NCBI RefSeq assembly: GCF_048128805.1
Contig: NC_135997.1
Coordinates: forward strand, 3,576,470-3,640,469
From: Centroberyx gerrardi
Taxonomy: Eukaryota > Chordata > Actinopteri > Beryciformes > Berycidae
DNA: 64,000 nucleotides
Direction of reading: 5' to 3'
Below, piece after piece: positions 1 through 10,629 of this stretch. The notes beneath the pieces are model-generated. The model did not search any database and had not been told where the DNA came from. It saw only the letters and a program-made list of their open reading frames with translations. A program made the position numbers and the translations under genes. Each line of letters begins with the position of its first letter. Positions within the stretch are counted from its first letter, which is position 1.

Positions 1-420
1 AAACAGTTAAACGTGAATAATGTTTGCTGAGCACAATATACAATAAACTGTATAATAAAGACAGAAGAAAAGTACAAATACATACAAAATACAAAATAAT
101 ACAGAAAAAAGTCAGGTGTGGTTCGATTTTGACTGAAGTTGGAGGGATGATGCACTTTGTCACTGTGCTTTGCTGTTTACATAATATAACATAATATCTC
201 TGACACCGCTGCTACGATTTTGACAAAACTTGGATGGACGATGAATCTTCGCAGTGTTCACAGTGTTTTAAATTACAGATTGATTGGCAAAATGACCTGA
301 TGAAATATCAAAATTTTAAACTCAAACACCATTGGTCCGATTTTGATGAAACTTGGACGCATGATGCATCTTGTCACTGATTGGCCCCAGGGGTGTCGGC
401 ATCATTGCCTATAACTAGCA
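1..420. repeat. Diverged interspersed repeat, partly tandem
   Basis: A motif close to GATTTTGAYRAAACTTGGA followed by a GATGATGCATCTT-like stretch recurs near 124, 213 and 339. The spacing is uneven (about 90 and 125 bases), so this is a decayed repeat, not a clean satellite. I see no coding signal. The family is not identified. Confidence 0.4.
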
Positions 421-584
421 GTTGTCTGTTTAAATCTTTTAATTATTTTCTCTAACTAATATTTCATTGATTGAGTTTTTTATTTATGATTCTATTTTGT
501 ATGCACTGTCTTTCTTTCCAAAACCAAAATTGTTTTAAATGCTATATTATTAAACTAACACCCATTGTTTTTATTTTCTTCCTT

Positions 585-695
585 TTCCTTGTGTATGTGT
601 GTGTTTTTAAACTTGCTGCTGAATTGTAAAGCACTTTGAGCTGCATTTTGTGCATGAAAGGTGCTGTATAGATAAAGTTCATTCATTCATCATTC
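585..695 (+). mobile_element. LINE-type 3' end with ATTC tail
   Basis: The stretch TGTAAAGCACTTTGAGCTGC, then a TGAAAGGTGCTGTATAGATAAA segment and a short CATTC-repeat tail, is the typical 3' end of fish LINE elements and the SINEs they mobilise. No reverse-transcriptase sequence is attached, so only the terminus is called. The clade is not determined. Confidence 0.5.
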
Positions 696-1215
696 GTGGG
701 GGACAACATGTTTTTTGTTTGTTTTTTAATTAAAACAAAAAAGCAGTTTACAGCAAGTATACATATCCAGTATGTACACGCAGCAAGTTTTCCAGTGTTA
801 ATAAGTGTTGTATTTTCAGTGACAGTTACTTGGAGTTGTTTGCATTCATAGAGCTGATCTGGCTCTGGGTCGGCTGTTCAAAACTAAAGTATTAAATTAA
901 CTCTGCTGCGTGTGGACTGATAGAAACACTGGCATGGTGTTGATTTTTACACACTGAGTTAAATTAACACTGACAGTTTTGCTGCACAAAAGACAAAAAA
1001 ATCAATATCAAACCTGAACACCAAAGCAGAGAGGGAAAAGAAACAAAAAGAGATGCCAGGAGGTATACAACTACATGCAACAAATAAACACTAAATCAAT
1101 GTTATGAAGCCTTAAAAAGTTTGCATATTTCTAGTTTTCACAACTTTGTTGTTCTTTGATGTTTGAACCAATTGTATGTACTGTTCATATTCCTCAACAA
1201 ACACAATAAATAGAG
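696..1215. other. Non-coding, no gene seen
   Basis: AT-rich sequence with no convincing open frame, splice structure or RNA gene on either strand. A perfect hairpin starts at 1216. Confidence 0.5.
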
Positions 1216-1281
1216 GAGATTTATGGGACTATTTACATTTATGTATCCACATACATAAATGTAAATAGTCCCATAAATCTC
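1216..1281. repeat. Perfect 30-bp-arm hairpin
   Basis: The arms 1216-1245 and 1252-1281 are exact reverse complements over 30 bases, with the 6-base loop TCCACA. The left arm begins GAGATTTATGGGACTATTTA. With no mismatch it is either a recent foldback insertion or kept by selection or conversion. It could be a very short palindromic MITE or a hairpin RNA; nothing in the sequence decides. Confidence 0.85.
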
Positions 1282-2306
1282 AAAAATGTGGCTGAGAGAA
1301 TCAAATTAAATTCATCACATAGAATTGTTTCCCCGCTTTCTCTGTCAAAATCTGCGAACACAAACACTGCCTTCTGCCAAAATTGGGGAAAGTATTTCTA
1401 AACAATTATGAATATGGAGATGTCTTGCCATAATATATTCTAAGGATAATGCCAAAACAGATGGAGGACAGTCTCAGGAAGCAGAAGGAGCAAATTTATA
1501 TTAATGACCAAGGCACAATATGACAAAACATATCATTCCAACATAAAATGTGAGTAAATAAGGATACAGAAAAAGTAAAAAAAAAAAAGTTAAAAAAGAG
1601 TGGTAAAGCAGTCTAGATTTCAAGGATCTGAAATGTTTAGACAGTAATTCATTGTGAAACAGAGAACAGGGGTTTGGTTTTTATACATTTAGATTTTAGA
1701 GGAAAGAATTTCCCTAACAGTAATAAATTATTCATTACACACTCTGCCTTCCTGTCATCTAACATCACACGGAAGATTACTTTGTCTCTATTAAATGAGG
1801 CAAGGGGAAATATTTTGGTCTCCAACTCATCATACATGCACTCCAGAATACTCTGAAGTAAATACAGAAGAAAAACAAATGATCTGTCGTTTTAATTTCA
1901 TCCTTAAAGAAACACACACGCATTCAATTGTTACATCTCCTTCTCCAAAGTTAACTAGATGGGTCGGTGTTAAGTATTTAAAGTGTATTTCTTTGGTTTC
2001 TTTACAGCTGACTTTGAATATATCTGAGAAATAGAGTTTCTATTAGAACGCACTGTATTGGGTACAATAAATCACTGATATGGTTACGTATCAGTTTGTT
2101 TGAATGTTTCTCAGCTGTGAAATCATCTTTCAAAGCGGAGCAATGTGAGATTAAGGCAGACCAATTGGTTGTTCAACAACTGTGTTCAGTCCTCCAGGGT
2201 CAACAAAGCAAAGGAAAGAGTATTTTACAAACCTTTACTAACCACCTTCTTCTGGAAGTGCTTCTTCGCCCTGGAACCGAGATCAGTATGGATGTATGGA
2301 CTGTTA
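1282..2306. other. Non-coding, no gene seen
   Basis: AT-rich DNA with only short open frames (all under 80 codons) and no recognisable domain or exon pattern. It ends at the inverted-repeat element that starts at 2307. Confidence 0.5.
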
Positions 2307-2870
2307 GGTGCGTTCACACATAGCGTTTTTTGATGTGGAAAAAGCGCTGCCTGGAGCGCTTTTTGCGAGGAGAAATAAGAAGCGGATCACGGCAACGTCA
2401 CCTGACGTTAGCTGAGCAGCTGCTAGCTCACTATCAGCTGGTTCACTTCTAGCAGACAGAACAGTGTTGTGCAACAAGCAAAGGCTTGCCAGATATTTCC
2501 AATACATGTCCAGTATAATCTATACTGCCTTTATGATCGCTGTTGCGGTAACGGAAATTCACTTATTACAACGTCCAATTTCTCCACCGGCACTTTCACT
2601 TTCTCCATATTTGTTGTTGCTATGGGAAACGGCCAGCGTCTCTGTGATTGCAATTGGTCGGCTGGAAAAAGCGGTTCACGTCACCCGGCGCTTTTCTGAA
2701 AAGTTAAACATTTCTCAACTTTTGAAAGCGCTCCGCTCTGACGAAAAAAACGCCGCTGCCGCGCTTTTCGGGAGCGGCCGCCTTTTGTGCGCCTTGCGGC
2801 CGCTTGCCATTACTTTTATTGAGAAAAGGGCGCTGGCGGTTGGGGAAAAAACGCTATGTGTGAACGCAGC
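2307..2870. mobile_element. PIF/Harbinger-like MITE with TTA duplication
   Basis: The right end, read inward, begins GGCTGCGTTCACACATAGCG. The left end begins GGTGCGTTCACACATAGCG, differing by one missing C, and the match continues into TTTTTT. Both ends are flanked by TTA (2304-2306 and 2871-2873), matching the 3-bp TWA target duplication of PIF/Harbinger elements. The 564-bp interior carries repeated AGCGCTTTT-type motifs in both directions. It also holds a 145-codon open frame (2464-2901) that runs through the right terminus and shows no transposase motif, so I regard it as non-autonomous. The superfamily is inferred from the duplication and ends only. Confidence 0.7.
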
Positions 2871-2960
2871 CTTATTGCGGAGTTTTTACTGGCTGGTTTG
2901 ATGCATTTGGGACAGAAGGACCGCGGTAAGTCAAAACAAACACACACAATCTATACATTT

Positions 2961-3413
2961 TGTTGCGGCTAACTGGTGAACACCAAAAATAAAAACAATA
3001 AGCCGCAGGAGGCTAAGCACGGGAGAAAACTGATGATGCGCACACCAAAAGATTCACGTCCACTTCTGAGGTTCTGTTTACCACTCTTTATTTCCATATC
3101 ACCACGCTGCACAACCGATTCCACCTAACAGCTGCTTACATGCGCCAGTGCAAAGAAAAGAGAGGCCAAGACACAGGTAAAACTCACAATACGCAATCCA
3201 GTGCCTGTGTTGCGGTCAACAGAAAATTTCACTCCCAATGCTCACCCTACCCCATGCCCAAAACCAGAAAAAAGGTGAACAGGTGAGTGCAATTACTAGT
3301 AACCACCGAGTACACACCCATAATGACACTCCCACCACCCAGGTGCCAATGCAGTGTGCGCACACAAACCAAGCACATGAATATGCAAAAGACTTACATA
3401 TATGGCTCCTACA
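2961..3413 (-). repeat. 3' LTR of BEL/Pao element
   Basis: This 453-bp block matches 10630-11081 with five substitutions and one single-base indel, about 1.1% divergence. It has TG...CA ends (plus strand TGTTGCGGCTAACTGG to GGCTCCTACA). The polyprotein is on the minus strand, so this copy is the 3' LTR. The five bases before it (CATTT, 2956-2960) are repeated exactly after the other LTR, giving a 5-bp target-site duplication. Confidence 0.95.
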
Positions 3414-3421
3414 TTCCGGCC

Positions 3422-3448
3422 TGTAATTATTCTAAAGCAATAATTACA
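3422..3448. repeat. Short perfect inverted repeat beside the LTR
   Basis: TGTAATTATT and AATAATTACA are exact reverse complements (10 bp) around a 7-base loop, 9 bases inside the 3' LTR boundary of the BEL element. No obvious polypurine tract is seen here, so the hairpin may lie within the priming or polyadenylation region. Function is unknown. Confidence 0.6.
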
Positions 3449-3671
3449 CAACCGCTAACATGTAGGAGACAAAAGTTAAAATATTAGCAAAATAGCAACA
3501 TTACATTCAAATATTCTCTACCCATAACCCAAGAATGTCTCTCAGCCACTTAGCCTAAATGGGTCATTCATACCTGGAAAATTTTAGTCCAAGTCCGTTT
3601 ACATGTATAAGTGTCCATGTCAATACAAAACGTCCATATCTGCAAAAGGGTCGAGAGATCAACGCAGGTCT

Positions 3672-6600
3672 TCATGGCTCCTCTGCTTCTTGAAGAAGGC
3701 ACACCTTGGTGATGGGCCTGTCCAGGTAGCTGGTCCTCGTCTTGATGCGAATCTGACGTACAAGTCCTCTTTTATCAGGAACTGCTTGCACAACCCTTCC
3801 AGTGAGCCACGAGTTGCGAGGTGCAGAGTCATCCACGATGATAACAACATCTCCAGGAACGAAGTTCCGTCTGGTGCTCTGCCACTTCTGGCGCTCCTGA
3901 AGTTGAGGCAAGTACTCCTTGACCCAGCGCTTCCAGAACAAGTCGGACATATACTGTACTTGTCTCCATCGACGACGAGCATATATGTCCTCTCTTTGAA
4001 ACACTCCTGGTGGTAACGATGGCTTGGACTTAAGAAGCAGAAGATGGTTAGGAGTCAATGCTTCTAAGTCATTTGGATCGGTGGATGCTTTAGTTATGGG
4101 GCGGCTGTTGATGATAGCCTCAGCTTCACACAAGACTGTATGGAGACCATCTTCATCAAGATTCTGTGTTTTCAGGATGGAGTTCATCACTTTTCGTACA
4201 GACCTTATCAACCGCTCCCACACTCCGCCATGATGTGACCCAGAGGGGGGATTGAAAATCCACTTGACTCCCTTCTGAAGGAGTGTGTCATTGATCTGAG
4301 CATGATTCCATCTTCCTATTGCCTCCCTCAATTCACGTTCAGCTCTGACAAAGTTCGTACCGTTGTCTGAACGCAACTCCAACACCTGACCACGTCTTGC
4401 CACAAAGCGTCTAAGGGCGTTAACAAAGGAATCAGTGTCTAGAGATGACACTACTTCAAGATGTACAGCTCTTACTGCCAGACATGTAAAGATAACTCCA
4501 TACCTTTTTACTGTGCCCCTTCCTCGCTTAACCTCAAAAGGCCCAAAGCAATCCACTCCAACTCGGGTGAATGGAGGCTCATCAGGAGAAACTCTGTCCC
4601 GAGGAAGATCTGCCATCCGTTGATGTCCCGGTGCTGCATGTAGTCTACGACAGACAACACACTTTGACAAAGTTTTCCTTATAGCAACGCTGGCACCTGG
4701 AATCCAATATCTCTGGCGTAGCTTTGAAAGCATGTGATTACGTCCACCATGTCCTGTGGCTTGATGTATATGATGAAGGACAAGTTCAGAAACGTGAAGA
4801 TCCTTGGCCAATATAGCAGGATGTCTAGCCTCATCTGGCATAGATGTTCTACTAAGCCTACCCCCAACTCTTAGAATGCCTTCTTCAAGTATGGGGTCAA
4901 GCTTGTAGAGGTGACTAGTCCTCTTCACACCTTCCCCTTTCTGCAGACTGGTTATCTCATCTGGAAACCTCTTCCCTTGACAAAAGCAGACAACAGCAGT
5001 TTCTGCCTTGTCAAACTCTTCAACTGAAAGAGAACCTCTTGCAGCCTGAGCCTTGACACTCTGCATTCCTTCCTGTAGCCTTTCTTCAAGCTGCTCTTCA
5101 TCCAGACCAGACTGAGCGAGAATTGCTTTCAGTTGCTTTCTCTTTTGGCCAAGATCCAATAATAAACTCTTGAACCTGAGAAGCCAACCAACCATCCTTT
5201 TCAAACGGATCCAAGAGGAGAAGTGACTGATGAAACGCATAACTGAGTCCATCTGCTCATCAGCTTGGACTGCATTCACAGACACAATTGTCTTGATCTC
5301 AGGATCTTCAGGGGAAACCTTTCCGAAGACTTCAGGGTTTGCTGGCCACTTCATTTCAGACTCAACAAGAAAGTTAGGTCCTAATACCCAAGTGTCAGCT
5401 TTCAAGAAAGATTCAACCGTAGTTCCTCTGGAAGCCAAGTCTGCAGGATTATTTGACGTATTTACATATCTCCATTGAGATGAGTTGGACAATGTGAGTA
5501 TCTCTGACACCCGATTTGCCACGAATGTTTTGAACCTTGAAGTTTTGTTTCTGATGTACTTCAATACAGAGGTACTATCGGTCCAGAAAACTGACTCCCG
5601 CAGTGACATTCGCAACTCCTTCCTCCACAACTTGTCCATTCTGCTCGCAACCACTGCAGCAGTCAGCTCCATGCGAGGAATGGTGATGGATTTCAACGGA
5701 GCCACACGCGCCTTTCCCATTACAAATGCACAGTGGACCTGTCTGTGTATGTTATGCAGTAACAGGTAAGTCACCGTTCCATACCCATCCTCACTTGCGT
5801 CTGCAAAGTGGTGTAGCTGGGCAGAAGCTACTTCTCCAAAGTTGAGCGGTTTCAAGCACCTGTCAACCTTAACATCCTCAAGCTGATGGAGCTCCTCTAG
5901 CCAGACTGTCCACTCTTGGGCAGCAGCGACTGGCAAAGCATCGTCCCAACCCAGCTGACTTCTGCACAAGTTTTGAAGGATTCTTTTGGCAGATAGCACA
6001 ACAGGCGCCAGGAATCCTAAGGGATCATAGATGGAGCTGATAGTAGATAAGATCCCTCTCCTTGTCAGTGGTCTGTCCCTGAGCGTGATCTTAAACTTGA
6101 ATGAATCTGACTGTACACACCACTGCACACCCAAAGCTCTTTCCACAGGCAAAGTGTTGCTGTCCAAGTCCAGATCCTTAACCTCCATGGATCTTTCCTG
6201 TTGAGGTATGGCAGCAAGCACAGTGCGTCTGTTGCTAATCCATTTGGTGAGCTTAAAGCCTCCTTTAGCACAAAGAGCACGAAGTTCTTGATAAAGTGAT
6301 ACTGCCTCCTCTTCAGAACCAACTGATACAAGGCAATCATCCACATAGAAATTATGCAGAACAGTGTCAACAACCTTTAGACTGAACTGCTCCTGGTTAT
6401 CTTCTGCACATTTCCTCAGGGCAAAACTCGCACAACTTGGAGAAGATGTGGCTCCAAACAGATGTGCAACCATTCTATGCTCCACCAGGTCCTGACCGTG
6501 GTCTCCATCTGGCCACCAAAGAAACCTTAACAGGTCTGAGTCTAAACTTGGTACTCTGACCTGATGGAACATAGCTTCAATGTCCGCCATAAGTACAACA

Positions 6601-9600
6601 GGCTCTTTTCGGAACCTGGTTATGACTCCAATCAGCAAGCTAGTAAGATCTGGGCCTTGAAGAAGTTGGGCATTTAGAGATGTTCCTTGGAATGTGGCTG
6701 CACAGTCAAAAACGACCCTCATCTTTTTCTTCTGTGGGTGGTACACCCCATGGTGTGGTATATACCATACCCTACCATCACAGCGACCCAGATCCTCGGT
6801 TGGCACCCTCTCAGCATAGCTCTTGGAGATGATATCGCTCATGAAGTTGGTGTAGTCAGCATGGAACAAACTGTCCTTGTTGAACCTCCTTTTGAGACTC
6901 AGAGCACGCTGTTCTGCAGCCTTCTTATTGTTGGGCATTTTCACATCACTTTGTCTCAAAGGTAAACCAATGTTGTAATGACCGTCAACCAACTTAGCTG
7001 ACTCGGTGACAGACTCCATGAAGTGACGATCTTCTCTAGACAAACCAAGCTGCTCATCCTGAGTGCATTCAGGGAAGTCAGCCTTCGTCTGCTGCTCCCA
7101 CAGTTCATCAAGTCTTGCGACGGAAATCCTGTTGACGGTGACATCACGCTTTACACAAGTAGCGTCTCTACTGCAGTCTCCTCTGAGAGGACCATTCACA
7201 GTCCAACCTAGCATAGTTTTAACTGCATAAGGACCGCCATCCACACTTCGAACAACTTCCCATGGCTCTAGGGCCTTGGGAACATTGGTTCCAATAAGTA
7301 GGTCCACCCCTGAGTCAATCTCTGTTGTCTTCACATGTTTAAGGTGTGGCCATCTTAGAAGATCCTCCTGTCTAGGAATGTTGCCTTGATGGACAGGCAT
7401 GCATTTCTGCGTGAACATATCAGGTAGCTCACAGAAACAGTCTGCGTCCAGCCCAGCTACCTCCAAGCCTGACACGATGCAACTGCCAACAACTTTCTCC
7501 TGACCCATTGTCCGTAGGAGAATGCCTGTTCTTCTCCCTGTGAGATTCAGCCTGTTCATGAGCCCTTCTGTACAGAATGACGCTGAGCTCCCAGGATCCA
7601 GGAAGGCATAAGTAACCAGTGTTTCATGCCCTTTCTTAGACTTCACTTGTACTGGTAGTATGGAGAGTGTACAGTCACGTTCACCGGCCCCAGTGAGTCC
7701 ACTGGATTGTACAGAGATTAAAGCACTTCCATCCGCTGTCTCTGCTTCCCTTTTAGCTTGCACTGAACCAGTTTCCCTTTCCTTGGAGTTGACATGCAAC
7801 ATGGTGGGATGCTTCAGATTGCATACTTTACATGAAAGACGTCTTCGACAATCTTTGCTCCTGTGCCCAATGCACAAACAGCCGAAACACACCCCATTTT
7901 CTTTCAAGAAGGACATCTTTTCACTGTGTGTCTTCCTTTCCAATAGAAGGCACAGATCCAAGGTATGTCCGGCTCCACAAAACAAGCAAACTTTTATAAC
8001 AGGTGAGGCCTTTTCTCTCTTTATTCCAGATTCGACTTTCTTGTCCACCGTAGCAACGGTGGTGGCGAAGCTACTTCCCTCTGCCTTAGAACAAGGTTGA
8101 GATTTAGTGTGTCTAACATCCTTTCTTGCTGCTGCAGGAGAATCCTGTAGCTCTCCAAAGAGTGGGTCACTTGCAATTTTTACTTGCTTTTCAATAAACT
8201 CAACAATGTCACAAAAGGTAGCTCTGTGATGAAACCTCTCCTGTAAATCACAGGCAACATCTCTCCATCTATCCCTGAGTTTATAAGGCAATTTTTTTAT
8301 GACTGTTTGCATATTAGCAGGGACATTCAACTCATGTGTGGACTCAACCTCTCCCATTGCATTGCAGCATCCCCGTAACAAGAAGCTATATGCCTGCAGG
8401 GCTTTCACGTCCTCAGATTTTATCACTGGCCACGTGAAAACTTTCTCCATATAGGCAGAAGCGATTGTCAGTGAATTGCCAAAGTGTTCTTGCAGCAAAG
8501 ATTTGGCCTTAGCATATCCACTATCATGGGGCATGTGCTGACAGCTTCTGACCATCTCCCTAGGCTGCCCTCTGGTATATTGCTCAAGAAAGTATAAGCA
8601 ATCTTTAGCACCGTGAGTCTTTTCTTCAATGCTATGTTCAAAGGCCCTCATGAAGGTTTGATACTGTAAAGGGTCCCCATCAAAAATCTGAATGTCTCGT
8701 CTTGGAAGGAAAAAGAGAGACTGTTGCTCAACCAGCAAGGATGTAATTTCATTTTGTTTCTCCAAGACCGTTATTAGGTGACGATGATCAGTACTGCTTT
8801 GCATTAGAGGTGCAGGATGGTCCGGTTGTAACTGAAACTGAGGACATGCTTGAATACTCTGTATTCCACTTTGTTGCGTCTTTGACTCCAGCTTGTTTGA
8901 CGATGCGGCTTGAGGCTGTAGCTCCACATTTCTCACTTTAGGTCTCGCATCCAACAAATGTGGACGTAGCTGGTCACCTGTAGAAATATACTGAGATGGC
9001 TGCCCTACTGCCACAGGCACATATGTTTCAGCATCAGCATTCAATGTTTGAACTTTCCTTTGTTCTCTCTCCACATACGAATTCATTCCATCTGATTTAC
9101 CAAGCACAGCACTAGACACTCGAAAGCTGTCAGAGGCCTTTAACACATTTATTTTAGCTATTGATGCAGCTATTTCCATCTCCAAGTCAAGCTGCTCCTT
9201 CCTTTTCCTGAGCTGCTCCTCCTGCTCTTCCAAAGCATGTTTGTCCTTTAACAGCCTTTGGCGAGCGATGAGTGCAGCCATGTCTGCCTCAGCTTTAATA
9301 CGTGCCGACGAGGTAGATGAAACAGTGGACTTACTTCCTGCTGAGCTCCTTTTCCTTGACGATCTGCTTGCAACATTAGAGACACTGTCACTCGGTTTAA
9401 CATCATCTACTGCAGCAGCGTTTCCCACGCTATTCTCAGAATGTCCAGAAACACAAGACTCATTTTCATTGTTTTGTGCATCAAATGGTTCAACACAAGG
9501 TGGGTGTGACTGAGGTAAGATGAAAATGCCATCTGTGTTTATCTGGGCTGTACTCTGGTTAACCTGCCCGTTTGCATCAGAAAGCCATTTCTTTACCTCT

Positions 9601-9896
9601 TCAACAAATCCAATGCTATGATCTCGTACACTTGAAAACCAAGCATTTTGTTTTTCTTGTTCTTCCTGAGGAAGCAACGGAATCACAGAATCATGGAGCT
9701 GGTTTGCATCCTCAAACAGCACAGATAAGTTTTCAAGATGAGTTTGGATAATTGGAGCATTATCTTCAGTTTGCATAAGCTCTTTAATTATTTTTACAGC
9801 ACCTTTAATTTTGTGAACTTTTGCTTGTCGTTCTGTTTGGAGCCTTTCAATTTTATTTACCAATGCTTTGGCAGTGAGTTTCGTTTGTCTTCTCAT
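3672..9896 (-). CDS. BEL/Pao retrotransposon polyprotein (intact)
   Basis: One uninterrupted 2074-residue reading frame codes for the gag-pol polyprotein of a BEL/Pao LTR retrotransposon. In order: a lysine- and glutamate-rich N-terminal region with probable coiled coil (about 1-260); a DUF1759-like gag segment (about 395-545); cysteine-histidine knuckles (637-649 and from about 669); an aspartic protease with DPGSS at about 767; reverse transcriptase from about 1046 with the YVDD active site at about 1184; RNase H with an ADASEDG motif near 1365; an integrase HHCC zinc region near 1708; an integrase core with VDCFG near 1780, SDNGTNF near 1842 and the GGVWERL glutamate near 1891; and a DUF5641-like C-terminus. 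All catalytic motifs are present and no stop or frameshift interrupts it, so the element could still be active. ATG at 9896 is the first Met after an in-frame stop. A 12-codon upstream frame (9916-9954) lies just before it. Confidence 0.95.
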   Translation of the reverse strand: MRRQTKLTAKALVNKIERLQTERQAKVHKIKGAVKIIKELMQTEDNAPIIQTHLENLSVLFEDANQLHDSVIPLLPQEEQEKQNAWFSSVRDHSIGFVEEVKKWLSDANGQVNQSTAQINTDGIFILPQSHPPCVEPFDAQNNENESCVSGHSENSVGNAAAVDDVKPSDSVSNVASRSSRKRSSAGSKSTVSSTSSARIKAEADMAALIARQRLLKDKHALEEQEEQLRKRKEQLDLEMEIAASIAKINVLKASDSFRVSSAVLGKSDGMNSYVEREQRKVQTLNADAETYVPVAVGQPSQYISTGDQLRPHLLDARPKVRNVELQPQAASSNKLESKTQQSGIQSIQACPQFQLQPDHPAPLMQSSTDHRHLITVLEKQNEITSLLVEQQSLFFLPRRDIQIFDGDPLQYQTFMRAFEHSIEEKTHGAKDCLYFLEQYTRGQPREMVRSCQHMPHDSGYAKAKSLLQEHFGNSLTIASAYMEKVFTWPVIKSEDVKALQAYSFLLRGCCNAMGEVESTHELNVPANMQTVIKKLPYKLRDRWRDVACDLQERFHHRATFCDIVEFIEKQVKIASDPLFGELQDSPAAARKDVRHTKSQPCSKAEGSSFATTVATVDKKVESGIKREKASPVIKVCLFCGAGHTLDLCLLLERKTHSEKMSFLKENGVCFGCLCIGHRSKDCRRRLSCKVCNLKHPTMLHVNSKERETGSVQAKREAETADGSALISVQSSGLTGAGERDCTLSILPVQVKSKKGHETLVTYAFLDPGSSASFCTEGLMNRLNLTGRRTGILLRTMGQEKVVGSCIVSGLEVAGLDADCFCELPDMFTQKCMPVHQGNIPRQEDLLRWPHLKHVKTTEIDSGVDLLIGTNVPKALEPWEVVRSVDGGPYAVKTMLGWTVNGPLRGDCSRDATCVKRDVTVNRISVARLDELWEQQTKADFPECTQDEQLGLSREDRHFMESVTESAKLVDGHYNIGLPLRQSDVKMPNNKKAAEQRALSLKRRFNKDSLFHADYTNFMSDIISKSYAERVPTEDLGRCDGRVWYIPHHGVYHPQKKKMRVVFDCAATFQGTSLNAQLLQGPDLTSLLIGVITRFRKEPVVLMADIEAMFHQVRVPSLDSDLLRFLWWPDGDHGQDLVEHRMVAHLFGATSSPSCASFALRKCAEDNQEQFSLKVVDTVLHNFYVDDCLVSVGSEEEAVSLYQELRALCAKGGFKLTKWISNRRTVLAAIPQQERSMEVKDLDLDSNTLPVERALGVQWCVQSDSFKFKITLRDRPLTRRGILSTISSIYDPLGFLAPVVLSAKRILQNLCRSQLGWDDALPVAAAQEWTVWLEELHQLEDVKVDRCLKPLNFGEVASAQLHHFADASEDGYGTVTYLLLHNIHRQVHCAFVMGKARVAPLKSITIPRMELTAAVVASRMDKLWRKELRMSLRESVFWTDSTSVLKYIRNKTSRFKTFVANRVSEILTLSNSSQWRYVNTSNNPADLASRGTTVESFLKADTWVLGPNFLVESEMKWPANPEVFGKVSPEDPEIKTIVSVNAVQADEQMDSVMRFISHFSSWIRLKRMVGWLLRFKSLLLDLGQKRKQLKAILAQSGLDEEQLEERLQEGMQSVKAQAARGSLSVEEFDKAETAVVCFCQGKRFPDEITSLQKGEGVKRTSHLYKLDPILEEGILRVGGRLSRTSMPDEARHPAILAKDLHVSELVLHHIHQATGHGGRNHMLSKLRQRYWIPGASVAIRKTLSKCVVCRRLHAAPGHQRMADLPRDRVSPDEPPFTRVGVDCFGPFEVKRGRGTVKRYGVIFTCLAVRAVHLEVVSSLDTDSFVNALRRFVARRGQVLELRSDNGTNFVRAERELREAIGRWNHAQINDTLLQKGVKWIFNPPSGSHHGGVWERLIRSVRKVMNSILKTQNLDEDGLHTVLCEAEAIINSRPITKASTDPNDLEALTPNHLLLLKSKPSLPPGVFQREDIYARRRWRQVQYMSDLFWKRWVKEYLPQLQERQKWQSTRRNFVPGDVVIIVDDSAPRNSWLTGRVVQAVPDKRGLVRQIRIKTRTSYLDRPITKVCLLQEAEEP

Positions 9897-10629
9897 TTCA
9901 CCTTTTGCACTGACATCAGATCACGACCTTGATCCACTCGGCTCCATTTTCCATTTGTGAATGATCAGAAATCATGCTAAATCCATCCACACCCAAATAC
10001 CATAATCAGTTCACACAGCCTTTTAACAGCGTCACTTGAGGAGAAAAAATGGCATTCACTGCAACACGCTTCGTAAGAATCAAATCAAAGCAACAGGCAA
10101 ATAGGTAAAATTTATTCCCCCCTAAACTGCCTATAGAAAACTAAACTATCCGACTCACCCTAGTCTTCTGTGCATACTAGCGGTGGGTACTTATGTACCT
10201 GATGCCGTTAGTCTTGAACCAGACATTCTGTCTTAGAACAAGAACTACGGCGGTACACCCGAGCCGATGGCTCCACCCGCCTGATGACACGAAAACAACA
10301 AACGGCTAGAAAACGAAAAACAATACAACCACCTAACGTGGCTATACTGCTAAAGCCTAACAGGGGAATAGTTTAATTCACAAAAAGAACCTGTTGTGTG
10401 TGTGTAGCGGTAGCCATACCTCAATTCCAGTGGCTGTGATGAATGAACCGTAGTAGCAGGCTGGGAATGAATGAATGAATGTAGACTGGCGGTAAATTAA
10501 CTGTTGTGCAATAGCGTCTATCCGCGCGCTCCAGCTTCCTTGTTTGAAGCGTTCCAAGAGGATCCCAGGAATCCGGCATCAACAAAACTTTTCCGTGGAT
10601 CAACACTTCAGATACTTTTCTGTTGACTA

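Noticed and set aside
2464-2901. 145-codon frame
   Set aside because: Lies within the TTA-flanked MITE, runs through its right terminal repeat and shows no transposase or other motif.
7660-8100. 146-codon plus-strand frame and other plus frames within 3600-9900
   Set aside because: Antisense shadows of the BEL polyprotein.
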